From contig CAYPTY010000009.1 in assembly GCA_964413935.1 (NCBI GenBank), positions 1-64,000 on the forward strand: 64,000 nt of DNA, given 5' to 3'. Positions 17,627-25,902 of this stretch are shown here, piece by piece. Below the pieces are notes generated by a model, which had not been told where the DNA came from, did not search any database, and worked only from the letters and a program-made list of their open reading frames with translations. Numbering within the stretch: the stretch's first letter is position 1; each line of letters starts with the position of its first letter. The DNA is from CAYPTY01 sp964413935 (GTDB lineage: Bacteria; Bacteroidota; Rhodothermia; Balneolales; Balneolaceae). The position numbers and the translations under genes were made by a program.

Positions 17627-18700
17627 TTATTCAGCAACCACCCGGATCAGGGCTTCCCTCAGATTATCTTCATCCCCGAATGAATCCGGATTAAATTCAT
17701 CATTATTACTGAGAATAATGATGGTCTTATTTTGATCTAGCATGCGAATGAGAACAGAATTTGACCCCAGAATTCCACCTCTGCGCTCCATAATTTTTGG
17801 CTGAGAATCAATGAATGGATATCTGTAAGTCCATACACTATATCCGGTATAATTGTATTCAGGATAAGAAGTGTACATTTTATCCTTCATTTCGTCATTT
17901 AAAAGCTTGTCTCCGTACATAGCCTGATCCAGCTTCAAAAGGTCTCTGGCCGTTGAGTACATATTACCTGAAGCCCAGAAGTTTTCTATATAAAACTCCG
18001 GATCACGTTTGAACTTACCCAGCCAGTTTACTGAGTAGGTATAAGCATAATTTTCCGGCAGGTTTTTGATTTTCAGAAAACCGGTATCATTCATATTCAG
18101 CGGCTCCAGGATGCGCTTCCTTACATTTTGCTCCCAGCTTTCACCGGTCTTTTGCTCAATAATCAATCCCAATAATACATAGTCAATATTGGAATAGTTA
18201 TAACTGCCCCTTTCCCTTTTGCCACCCGGATTTTGCAACACCTCACTGATGAAGGCTTCAGGTTCAAGAGGTTTCCGGTAGGCCGAGTTTTTTTCATTTG
18301 GGAGTCCGCTGATGTGAAGCAGTAAATGATGCACAGTAATTTCACCGGCATCCGGTATTTCTAGTTCAGGCAGCAGTTCATCAAGGGAGTTGCTCAGCTG
18401 CAGTTTCTCTTCCTGAACCAGCTGCAGCGTTATGATGGCAGTGATCATTTTGGTGATGGATGCAATACCATATCGGGTATCAGTGGTGAGGGCAACCTCT
18501 TCCTCGTAATTCGCTTTGCCAAAGCTTTCCAGGTATTTGATTTCTCCTTTTTCTGCAATCAAAACAGTTCCGGTGAAATCATCTTTATCTGCATTTTTCT
18601 TTATGATGGATGCAGCCTCTTTTGTGTAGTCTTGTGAAGAAGCGACAGCGGGAAAAAGGAACAAAACGAGCAAGATGGGGGCAATTCTGAAATAGGTCAT
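17627..18700 (-). CDS. Secreted serine hydrolase, beta-lactamase class C fold
   Basis: This is a 357-aa exported protein. A signal peptide (ILLVLFLFPAVASSQ) precedes the class C beta-lactamase/esterase domain. The nucleophile motif SITK spans S81-K84, and YSN at 169-171 is the second catalytic motif. Such proteins include peptidases, esterases and penicillin-binding-like enzymes; true beta-lactamase activity cannot be claimed. It is transcribed leftwards as the gene after the two FG-GAP genes lie downstream of it, separated from them by a terminator that belongs to the FG-GAP gene's opposite flank. Confidence 0.87.
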   Translation of the reverse strand: MTYFRIAPILLVLFLFPAVASSQDYTKEAASIIKKNADKDDFTGTVLIAEKGEIKYLESFGKANYEEEVALTTDTRYGIASITKMITAIITLQLVQEEKLQLSNSLDELLPELEIPDAGEITVHHLLLHISGLPNEKNSAYRKPLEPEAFISEVLQNPGGKRERGSYNYSNIDYVLLGLIIEQKTGESWEQNVRKRILEPLNMNDTGFLKIKNLPENYAYTYSVNWLGKFKRDPEFYIENFWASGNMYSTARDLLKLDQAMYGDKLLNDEMKDKMYTSYPEYNYTGYSVWTYRYPFIDSQPKIMERRGGILGSNSVLIRMLDQNKTIIILSNNDEFNPDSFGDEDNLREALIRVVAE

Positions 18701-18731
18701 TGACTTCTCTTTTTTAAAAAGTGATTGCCCG

Positions 18732-18764
18732 AAAAAAAGGGCATAGGTGTGAACCCTACGCCCT
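18732..18764 (-). terminator. Intrinsic terminator after the first FG-GAP gene
   Basis: On the minus strand AGGGCGTAGG pairs with CCTATGCCCT (10 bp, one G-U) around a 7-nt loop, followed by TTTTTTT. It lies 28 bp past the FG-GAP gene stop and just before the serine hydrolase gene, so it separates the two transcripts. Confidence 0.92.
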
Positions 18765-18791
18765 GAGTAGATAAAAGTTGTTGATTTATAA

Positions 18792-21473
18792 TTATTTAAT
18801 CAGCGTCATTTTTCGGGTTTTCATAAAACTGCCCGCTTCCAGCCGGTAGAGATAAACCCCGCTGGCCAGGTTCGAGGCGTTAAAAGGCACGGTCTGTAAA
18901 CCTGCGGTCAGCTTTTCGTTATTCAGCAGGGTAGCTACTTCCTGTCCCAGAACATTGTAAATCCTCAGGGTCACATTCGACGCCACCGGCAATTCAAACT
19001 GAATGTTGGTGGTGGGATTGAATGGATTCGGATAGTTTTGTTCGAGGCGAAAGGTGTTTATGATTTCATTGTCTTCATCAACGGAAACGTTGAGTTCGGA
19101 ATTGGGTGAGAAAACCAGAATTCGGCTGGAAACCACTCCATCCCGGTTATCAAACTGCTTCTCCACAAATACCTCGTAAAAGCCATCGCCGTTAAAATCG
19201 CCGGCTACCGGCTTACTGCCCTGGAAAGTACCTGAGCTGGTTGGTGTGGGACCCGGCTCAGCCAGTCGGAATGAAGGCGTTGTTGCAGGTTCTGAGCCTC
19301 CACTGAAAATGACCGCATCCGGATAAATGGAAAAACCACCCGGCGCAAGGTATAGATCCTGATGATTACTGCCTTGTTCTTTGGGCATGAACTCAACTGT
19401 AAAAGAACTGAACAAACCGGAAACTGTATCCGGGTCTGTTCCGCCAAAATCTTCTTCGGTAGCAAAGAGGAAATAATCCGGCTGATCATCAAGTGTTGTT
19501 CCACCTTTGAAAATCTGAACGGTAGGCGGGGCAGGTGTACCACTACCGGATTGTGAAACTACCGCAATGTCATTAAAGCCATCCCCATCGAAATCACCCC
19601 CGCTTACTGAGGTACCGAAATTTCTTATTGTTTGTCCACTTAGGGTATCAGGACGCAGTATGGCAATAGGTTCGCTTGGATTGGTTATCCCTTTAGCCTG
19701 TACGGAATAATCCTGACCTGGATAAACATACACAGCTCCGGTATAGTTAAAATCGTCTCCAAAGTTCTCCAGGCCTAAGGCGAAGTCATTGAAACCGTCA
19801 CCGTTCACGTCCCCCACATTGGCTACTTCTGTACCTACTCCCAGATTTGAAGTTGAGGTGATGGTGGAATCATTGATTAGCTCAAAAGTGAGGTCAGGGC
19901 CGGAAAAGTCGGTATTGCTTCCCAGAAAAATCCAGAATTTACTCAGGTTATTGAATAGGGTATCCGCTGAGAAACCAGAGCCTATTAGCAATTCTTGACC
20001 CGGGTTGCCGTCGATGTCACCGATATTTCGAATGACAATGCCTCCAAAGTCTGAAAAACTCTCCAGAGTAGAAAAATCAAAGGTGAGATCAGCCTGAACC
20101 GTGTCAACAAACACATTATTTATTTTATTTTGGTTATCTAAACCTTCAGATTCCCGGTAGACTCTCATCGTTTCTCGTGCATTGAGATCTCGCCAAATCA
20201 GCTCAACAATATTCAGTTCATTCCTTCGGGTTTCAACATTATCGTTATCTATTTGTTCTTCGGCCGGTAGTTTTACGCGGGTTGTTAGGTTTAAATCTAT
20301 TGGGTTTCCAAGTATGATATTTTCGATGTTTCCTAATAAAACGCTGTTGCCATTAGGTATCTGAACTGTTGCAACAGCTTCGCCTCCTTCGACGCTCTGT
20401 TTTCTCTGGGGTATAACGCGCCTGGCTTCTGCAGCAAAGCGGTTTTCAAACCTGAGGGTAAGATTCTCTACAATACCCTCATAAGGATCTTCAGGTATTT
20501 CTGCGGCAGCAATACCGCGCATGGCTGTTTCAGGATTTCCAAGNNNNNNNNNNNNNNNNNNNNNNNNNNNNNNNNNNNNNNNNNNNNNNNNNNNNNNNNN
20601 NNNNNNNNNNNNNNNNNNNNNNNNNNNNNNNNNNNNNNNNNNNGGTGAATCATTTGAGAGTGAATTGAAGTCGCTCTGAAAATTAACCATGGGCATACGA
20701 TCTGCAGGATCAAAACCCACTTCAGTTACATTTGGCTGATTGTTATTGGTTCTGCCAAAGAAATAAATTGAATTAAGTGAACCGGTCAGGCTTTGATCTA
20801 TCGTAACCTGATAGGGTGAATCTGTAGACAATCCGAGATCACCCAGATTAAAAGATACAAGCTGGGGTGATGCTGGATCCGCACTGTTTCCGAATAAAAC
20901 TTCGCAATCATCGGTATCCCCAAACTCATTTTTGCAGATCAATAAGTCGTCCACTCCATCCCCGTCCAGATCTTTGTTGGCGCGAATGGTTTCAAATTCC
21001 GTGATAGTTGGGGCGGTCTGAAGTTCAACCATTGAAGGTACATATGCCTCCCCATTGGAAGTAAATGAATACAAACTGGCTGATCCATTTCCCATCCAAA
21101 TGAGTTCTGAGCTCCCATCCCCGTCTAAATCACCCGCGGAGTAAAACCGGTCTTCAAGTACCCGGTATTTATCGATTTCTCCTAAACTGCTATAGCTCTT
21201 GACCAGTGTTTTGTTGACTGGTTGCTCAAGATCAGACCTGAAATCAAAAAATGGCGAATAGTATATGACATAGTCCATTTTTCCATCTCCATCCAGATCT
21301 CCAGCCGGAAAACCCGGTTCTGCAGGATCAAAAAATCGTAAATCACTCTCATTCTGTATGGTTGAAAGCTGCAGAACAGGCTCAATGCCAATTATTGGAA
21401 GTTTCTGACTTTTGGCCTCATTAATTACCAAAATGGTCATCAATAGAACCAGTAAATGTTTTTTGTACCTCAT
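18792..21473 (-). CDS. FG-GAP repeat protein with T9SS sorting domain (contains assembly gap)
   Basis: This is a large secreted protein, 893 codons counting the gap as 100 nt. A signal peptide (LLVLLMTILVINEAKSQ) is followed by at least seven Ca2+-binding FG-GAP/VCBS loops (GDLDGDGKMD, GDLDGDGSSE, DLDGDGVDD, GDVNGDGFND, GDFDGDGFND, GDFNGDGFYE), which suggest an integrin-alpha-like beta-propeller. The last 85 residues are the type A T9SS sorting domain (QNYPNPFNPTTNIQF ... KMTLIK). One hundred Ns interrupt it at 20544-20643. Both flanks read in one frame, but the missing length is unknown. It is a paralogue of the next gene upstream. A good GGAGGGG ribosome site precedes the ATG. Confidence 0.88.
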   Translation of the reverse strand: MRYKKHLLVLLMTILVINEAKSQKLPIIGIEPVLQLSTIQNESDLRFFDPAEPGFPAGDLDGDGKMDYVIYYSPFFDFRSDLEQPVNKTLVKSYSSLGEIDKYRVLEDRFYSAGDLDGDGSSELIWMGNGSASLYSFTSNGEAYVPSMVELQTAPTITEFETIRANKDLDGDGVDDLLICKNEFGDTDDCEVLFGNSADPASPQLVSFNLGDLGLSTDSPYQVTIDQSLTGSLNSIYFFGRTNNNQPNVTEVGFDPADRMPMVNFQSDFNSLSNDSXXXXXXXXXXXXXXXXXXXXXXXXXXXXXXXXXXLGNPETAMRGIAAAEIPEDPYEGIVENLTLRFENRFAAEARRVIPQRKQSVEGGEAVATVQIPNGNSVLLGNIENIILGNPIDLNLTTRVKLPAEEQIDNDNVETRRNELNIVELIWRDLNARETMRVYRESEGLDNQNKINNVFVDTVQADLTFDFSTLESFSDFGGIVIRNIGDIDGNPGQELLIGSGFSADTLFNNLSKFWIFLGSNTDFSGPDLTFELINDSTITSTSNLGVGTEVANVGDVNGDGFNDFALGLENFGDDFNYTGAVYVYPGQDYSVQAKGITNPSEPIAILRPDTLSGQTIRNFGTSVSGGDFDGDGFNDIAVVSQSGSGTPAPPTVQIFKGGTTLDDQPDYFLFATEEDFGGTDPDTVSGLFSSFTVEFMPKEQGSNHQDLYLAPGGFSIYPDAVIFSGGSEPATTPSFRLAEPGPTPTSSGTFQGSKPVAGDFNGDGFYEVFVEKQFDNRDGVVSSRILVFSPNSELNVSVDEDNEIINTFRLEQNYPNPFNPTTNIQFELPVASNVTLRIYNVLGQEVATLLNNEKLTAGLQTVPFNASNLASGVYLYRLEAGSFMKTRKMTLIK
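20544..20643. other. Assembly gap of 100 Ns
   Basis: Exactly 100 Ns, the conventional placeholder for a scaffold gap of unknown size. It lies inside the first FG-GAP gene, between its N-terminal loops and the middle beta-rich region. The true length, and hence the protein length, cannot be taken from this sequence. Confidence 1.
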
Positions 21474-21478
21474 AAATA

Positions 21479-21485
21479 CCCCTCC
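21479..21485 (-). promoter_or_regulatory. Strong Shine-Dalgarno site of the first FG-GAP gene
   Basis: GGAGGGG on the minus strand lies 5 nt before ATG 21471-21473. Most genes in this window have no clear Shine-Dalgarno sequence, so this well-formed site stands out and supports the chosen start. Confidence 0.7.
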
Positions 21486-21554
21486 GTTAGTTCAAATCAG
21501 CCTTAAAATGAACTCAGATCGAACCTAAAAGGCAAATGAGGCCGGTATTTTTAA

Positions 21555-24539
21555 TTATTTGATAAGAAGCATTTTCATTGACTTAACAAAGCCATCTGCT
21601 TCTAACCGGTAGATATAAACCCCACTGGCCAGGTTCGAAGCGTTAAAGGGCACGGTCTGTAAACCTGCGGTCAGTCTTTCGTTATTCAGCAGGGTAGCTA
21701 CTTCCTGTCCCAGAACATTGTAAATCCTCAGGGTTACATTTGACGCCACCGGCAATTCAAACTGAATATTGGTGGTGGGATTGAATGGATTGGGGTAGTT
21801 CTGCCGGAGCTCGAAGATGCCCGGCTGCTGGGTCTCTTCATTGGATACCTGAATTCCTGATCCGGGAGAATAAAAAAGTAACTTTGAGCTGATTACCCCA
21901 TCCCGGTTATCGTACTGTTTTTCTACAACGATGTCCAGAATACCATCATTATTAAAGTCACCGGTTACCGGTTCCTCCAGGTTTTCGAGTCCGGAGCCGG
22001 TGGTATAGAATCCGGGTTCAGCCAGTTGGTAGGCTGGCAGGGAATCCGGTTCTGTGCCGCCCTCATAGATTACCGCATCCGGATAACCTGACTTGGCCCC
22101 CATGGCAAAGTACAGGTCCTGCTTAATTTCATTCCCGGTTGCGGGTAAAAAAGACAAAACGGCATCCCCGTAGAAAGAGGATAGGAATGATGGGAACTCG
22201 TTCTGGGAGTTAACATCAGAAGAGCGCACATATAAGCCGAAATCAAGCTCCGCATCCATATTTTCACCACCCCGAAACACCTGTATTGCCGGAGGTCGGG
22301 GAGCACCGGAAGCAAAGGTACCGACAACGGCCAGATCGCTGAAACCGTCCCCGTCGAAATCGCCCCCACTGAAATTATCTCCAAACTGATTGAGCATCTG
22401 CCCATCCTGTAATACCGGTCCCAGAAACTGAATCAACTGCAGGGTATCCGGATCACCTCCATCCGTAAATGCCTGGCCCGCATAAATGGCAACCGCTCCA
22501 GAAGTAGCTCCTGTGCGATCATATTCAACCAATCCAAATGCAAAATCGGTGAAACCATCTCCATTCACATCGCCTACACTCTTGGCATTTCTGCCGATAT
22601 TGAGCACCTCACTTAGCCCGATCGGGAAATCCTCTCTTGGGAATACGATTGCGACGGGATCTCCCAGTCCGCTTTGGTCAGGTGAATAAATCCATCCCTG
22701 AAAATCATCATTGGAAGACCGCGGGGCATAGCTCACGAGTAATTCCTCCCCATCCTGCTTATCAATATCCCCGATGTTGTTCACTTCAAAACCAAAGGTA
22801 TCTGATGAGCTGACATCAGCAAGCACCGAAAAGTTCTTCACTTCGGAAGGCGACAGAACATCCGGGTTGCTGGCCGAAGGATTATTCCACCAGGTGCCGG
22901 AAGCATCAGCTATATCGTATCCGAATGAATCGATGAAATTATCAGAACCCAGCAAAAAGGCTGGTCGATTACCCGGAGAGGTCCAGAATTCAGAGCGTTC
23001 GGTATCAATACGATTAGCCAGACCGTCAATCTGCCGGATAGGGAAATCAGCAAAGCTGTTGAGGAGGTTACCGGTGCCTTCGGATAGTTGCAGGTCTCTG
23101 CGAATCAGACGCTCGCCGTTATGGATCAAAATCGAGAGGTCGGGAATGAATTGACCGTTATCCAGAGCCTGATTTTCCAGAACACGGTACAGCTGAGCTA
23201 CTTTGTTAATCTGATCTTCCAGGTCAGAAGTGAATTCATATTGCGGCGCTTGGTTTGTTTGCACCTTCAGAGCTGCTCTTCCTCTCTGCCCCCGGGAAGC
23301 TGCTTCGGCTCGCACATAAAAGGTACTCAAGGACTGATTTGTGGCTCGTATTTCGGAAAAAGGACGGGGAATAAAGGTGGTTTCTTCCTGAATCATTTCA
23401 GACTTAACAAAATCTTCCCGATCCGTTCGGTAATCGAAACGCAAAGTGAGCTTTCCGTCTTCCCATTCTGCAATTCCGTTATTTTCATTATCATCGCCAC
23501 CTTCAAACACAAATTCGATAAGGCAATTGGTATCCAGAGTGTATGTGGTATCCACTTCAACAGAAGGTCCTGAATAATCAAGGTCAATCATTTCACAAAC
23601 AGGATTGGTAGAATAGCTTTCAGCATAGGTTTCCAGTTCGAGTTCACGGTCATCCGATAGCAGGATTTCAAGTTCACCATCCTGATCGAGATCAAGCTGA
23701 AAATAGCGCCTCGGATTACTGGGAGTGAATGAAGCAGAGGAATAGCTTTGCTGCCAGCTTTGTTCGATTTCCCTTTCTGCAGTAATGTTCAGACCGGTAA
23801 TGAGGCGATTGCTGTTGTCGTCTTTCGAGAAAACCAGGATATCTGTATTACTGTCATTGACCTTTTGATTGATAATAAACTCTGTGTCAAGAGATGTATT
23901 TAAGCCAAATTCGGTAAGCATGAATTGCTGGTATGAAACGCTGTTTATATCAGGTGCACCATAAATGACAAGGCAGTTGTCCTTTGAAAACGGGCCTGTA
24001 CAAATGAAAACATCTTTTAGATTATCCTCATCGAAATCAGCAGCGAGGGCGTGATATTCAAAATCCGGGCTGAAGCTGATTGAGGTTGACTGTCTTTCAT
24101 CGAAGTAGTGCTGATTCGGAGTATCCGAAAAGTTGAGGAAAACCAGCGTCTGGTTATCGCTAACCGCACCAAGCAACTGAATGCCATCATTGTTTAGATC
24201 ACCCAGCGGAACAAAACGCTCATCAAAAACCCGATATTTTTGAATAGCCATATTAGCATCGTAGCTGATGATGACACTTTTCCATTGATTGATAAAATTT
24301 TCACCTGAGCTCACGGGTACGAGGGTTGTTTGAAGAAAATCCTCAACGCCGTCCTGATTCACATCTCCGATTGGATAACCGATATTGGCCGGATCAAAGA
24401 ACCTGAGAGGATCCTCGCTTTCAACCAGACTTACATATCCGAATGGATTCACCAATTGAGGCTGTAAACCCTGGGCTTTTGTGATGGTGCTGCAAAATAA
24501 GGTTGTAAAAATGAGAAGGGGCAGAAGCTGTCGTTTCAT
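21555..24539 (-). CDS. FG-GAP repeat protein with T9SS sorting domain
   Basis: This 994-aa secreted protein is a tandem paralogue of the downstream gene. It has a signal peptide (LLPLLIFTTLFCSTITKAQ) and FG-GAP loops such as GDVNQDGVED, GDLNNDGIQ, DLDQDGELE, GDVNGDGFTD, GDFDGDGFSD and GDFNNDGILD. A central beta-rich region contains CEMID and CLIEFVF cysteines, and the end is a type A T9SS sorting domain. The tail is nearly identical to that of its neighbour even in DNA, whereas the N-terminal half differs substantially. The likely role is a cell-surface or released adhesin or binding protein; no catalytic motif was seen. Confidence 0.9.
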   Translation of the reverse strand: MKRQLLPLLIFTTLFCSTITKAQGLQPQLVNPFGYVSLVESEDPLRFFDPANIGYPIGDVNQDGVEDFLQTTLVPVSSGENFINQWKSVIISYDANMAIQKYRVFDERFVPLGDLNNDGIQLLGAVSDNQTLVFLNFSDTPNQHYFDERQSTSISFSPDFEYHALAADFDEDNLKDVFICTGPFSKDNCLVIYGAPDINSVSYQQFMLTEFGLNTSLDTEFIINQKVNDSNTDILVFSKDDNSNRLITGLNITAEREIEQSWQQSYSSASFTPSNPRRYFQLDLDQDGELEILLSDDRELELETYAESYSTNPVCEMIDLDYSGPSVEVDTTYTLDTNCLIEFVFEGGDDNENNGIAEWEDGKLTLRFDYRTDREDFVKSEMIQEETTFIPRPFSEIRATNQSLSTFYVRAEAASRGQRGRAALKVQTNQAPQYEFTSDLEDQINKVAQLYRVLENQALDNGQFIPDLSILIHNGERLIRRDLQLSEGTGNLLNSFADFPIRQIDGLANRIDTERSEFWTSPGNRPAFLLGSDNFIDSFGYDIADASGTWWNNPSASNPDVLSPSEVKNFSVLADVSSSDTFGFEVNNIGDIDKQDGEELLVSYAPRSSNDDFQGWIYSPDQSGLGDPVAIVFPREDFPIGLSEVLNIGRNAKSVGDVNGDGFTDFAFGLVEYDRTGATSGAVAIYAGQAFTDGGDPDTLQLIQFLGPVLQDGQMLNQFGDNFSGGDFDGDGFSDLAVVGTFASGAPRPPAIQVFRGGENMDAELDFGLYVRSSDVNSQNEFPSFLSSFYGDAVLSFLPATGNEIKQDLYFAMGAKSGYPDAVIYEGGTEPDSLPAYQLAEPGFYTTGSGLENLEEPVTGDFNNDGILDIVVEKQYDNRDGVISSKLLFYSPGSGIQVSNEETQQPGIFELRQNYPNPFNPTTNIQFELPVASNVTLRIYNVLGQEVATLLNNERLTAGLQTVPFNASNLASGVYIYRLEADGFVKSMKMLLIK

Positions 24540-24541
24540 AA

Positions 24542-24580
24542 GTCGTTTATTTTCTGACAGAAGAGAATAAAGAAAACGAC
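24542..24580 (-). promoter_or_regulatory. Inverted repeat just upstream of the second FG-GAP gene
   Basis: On the minus strand GTCGTTT and AAACGAC, 25 nt apart, form a 7-bp inverted repeat that ends 2 nt before the start codon. The interior holds a TTATT/AATAA pair that could extend the stem. AAACGAC recurs inside the first codons. It could hide the start site or be an operator, or be chance in an A/T-rich leader. Confidence 0.3.
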
Positions 24581-24608
24581 GCTTTTAAAATATTAAGGCA
24601 AGATTAAA

Positions 24609-25517
24609 TCAAACCTCCGGAGGCGTCTCCAGATACTTTTCATAGAGGTTGTGAATGTAGAGCATTAGCACTCCAAACACTGCTGAGGTGATAATGAGCA
24701 CCACATTCAAAAGGCCGTCTGCGGAAAAGCTCAGTTTTACCAGGATGGTGGAAATCACAAAGCCCGAATTCCGGATCACTTTGTGAAATTTATCGGTATG
24801 AATGAAGGAAAAGAGCAGGATCAGCACATCGGTAAGTATCAGCACGGTAAAAAACTCATCGAAGAAAATGGTATTGATGTTGGAAAAGGAATCCAGCAGC
24901 TGGTCGAGAGATATAAAATTGGCATACACCCAGTGAATCAGACTGTAGCCGGCCATGAACAGAAATATGGGTACCAGGCCTATGCTCATCCCCTTTTTAA
25001 TTTTGATGAAATTTTTGAGATCCTTTGAAAGAGGCTGTTGCTTTCGGTCTGCCGGTCGCTGTTTATTCAGCCAGTAGAACAGAAAAATCAGGAAAAAGAG
25101 CAGGATGGTGGCTACTACATCGTAGGTAAACTGCAGGTCATATTTCTGGCTGAACCAGTCGGAGGTAAGCTCCAGGTTGGCCAGATCCTTGAATATTCTG
25201 CGGATTTCAATCAGCATGATGATTTCATACTGCTTCCCGATGTAGCTGGTAGTGGATTGAGGCAGGAAATAAATCAGTAAATAAACCTCATACAGCAGAA
25301 TGAATGAAAAAGGGGTATAAATAGCTGCTATGGGATTGGTGAGCAGCCGGGATACATTCTGGACCTGAATGATGTCAAAATCGATAAGAAATATGGCCAG
25401 TAAGTGAAGAATAAACCCGATAATGGCAATGGCGATGATAACCCGTTCGCTTTTCTCTTTGGTTTCTTCAGAAAGAAGGGCGTTGAAAAGTCGCTGTAAG
25501 AGGGTTTGAGTTGCCAT
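24609..25517 (-). CDS. Conserved multi-pass membrane protein, function unknown
   Basis: This 302-aa protein has about seven hydrophobic segments, near residues 27-46, 64-90, 133-151, 178-198, 222-245, 250-268 and 272-292. A charged cytoplasmic linker (NKQRPADRKQQPLSKDLKNFIKIKKG) lies between the third and fourth. There is no signal peptide, catalytic motif or known transporter signature. The layout is loosely like voltage-sensor or channel proteins, but the charged S4 pattern is absent. It is transcribed towards the FG-GAP genes with a 69-bp gap, and a heptamer repeat lies upstream of its start. Confidence 0.75.
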   Translation of the reverse strand: MATQTLLQRLFNALLSEETKEKSERVIIAIAIIGFILHLLAIFLIDFDIIQVQNVSRLLTNPIAAIYTPFSFILLYEVYLLIYFLPQSTTSYIGKQYEIIMLIEIRRIFKDLANLELTSDWFSQKYDLQFTYDVVATILLFFLIFLFYWLNKQRPADRKQQPLSKDLKNFIKIKKGMSIGLVPIFLFMAGYSLIHWVYANFISLDQLLDSFSNINTIFFDEFFTVLILTDVLILLFSFIHTDKFHKVIRNSGFVISTILVKLSFSADGLLNVVLIITSAVFGVLMLYIHNLYEKYLETPPEV

Positions 25518-25559
25518 GTACGCTTAACGGTTTGGCCTGTGGTGGCGTTCGGGGAGGGG

Positions 25560-25594
25560 ATTCGTTATTCGTTATTCGTTATTCGTTATTCGGG
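25560..25594. repeat. 7-bp tandem array, five ATTCGTT units
   Basis: Four perfect ATTCGTT units are followed by one ending in GGG. The array lies 43 bp upstream of the membrane-protein start codon and 25 bp beyond the tRNA-Ser terminator. The unit differs in sequence from the other two heptamer arrays here (5431-5530 and 57381-57422) but shares the 7-bp period. Confidence 0.9.
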
Positions 25595-25619
25595 TGAAAG
25601 TTTTGGGGATTGTTGGTAT

Positions 25620-25651
25620 AAAAAAAGCCCCGGATTCAGTGAATCAGGGCT
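25620..25651 (-). terminator. Probable terminator downstream of tRNA-Ser
   Basis: On the minus strand AGCCC and GATTC pair with GAATC and GGGCT, with a small internal bulge and a 3-nt loop, then TTTTTTT. It lies about 100 nt past the end of tRNA-Ser and would end a transcript carrying both the tRNA and the partial tRNA copy. Confidence 0.75.
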
Positions 25652-25661
25652 ATTCATATTT

Positions 25662-25729
25662 CTGCAGAGAGAGGAATTCTCCCGAAGGGATGCCTTTAGT
25701 AGAACCCTCGATACCCGTTTCGGGGTATA
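25662..25729 (-). pseudogene. Partial tRNA-Ser 3' half with an insertion in the T loop
   Basis: Positions 25702-25729 repeat exactly the 28 bp at 25764-25791 of the intact tRNA-Ser (variable arm through the start of the T arm). On the minus strand the copy then has 22 extra nt (25680-25701), including a TCCC/GGGA hairpin, before resuming a near match to the tRNA 3' strand, GAATTCCTCTCTCTGCAG (25662-25679). It has no D arm or anticodon arm, so it cannot be a tRNA. It lies in the same transcript as tRNA-Ser, before the terminator. Confidence 0.8.
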
Positions 25730-25746
25730 AATAAAACCAGCAATTG

Positions 25747-25835
25747 CGGAGAGAGAGGGATTCGAACCCTCGATACCCGTTTCGGGGTATACTCCCTTAG
25801 CAGGGGAGCGCTTTCAGCCACTCAGCCATCTCTCC
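25747..25835 (-). tRNA. tRNA-Ser (anticodon GCU)
   Basis: This is an 89-nt class II tRNA with a long variable arm. The acceptor stem GGAGAGA pairs with TCTCTCC, and the discriminator base is G. The D loop contains GAGTGGCTGAAAG, the anticodon loop reads CTGCTAA (GCU, reading AGC and AGU codons), the variable arm is TACCCCGAAACGGGTA, and the T arm is GAGGGTTCGAATCCCTC. CCA is not encoded. It is followed by hpt upstream and a partial duplicate downstream. Confidence 0.97.
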
Positions 25836-25902
25836 GTTTTTTGGAGAACTGCAAATATACGGTTAATGCTCTTTCCTATGCAATGCTTAATCTTGAAAGG
25901 AT

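Noticed and set aside
17627..18700. Beta-lactamase resistance gene
   Set aside because: The fold and motifs fit the wider serine hydrolase group; no specific evidence for beta-lactam hydrolysis.
25600..25850. Integration (att) site at tRNA-Ser
   Set aside because: The repeat is only 62 bp away, with no integrase or mobile genes between, so nothing has integrated there.
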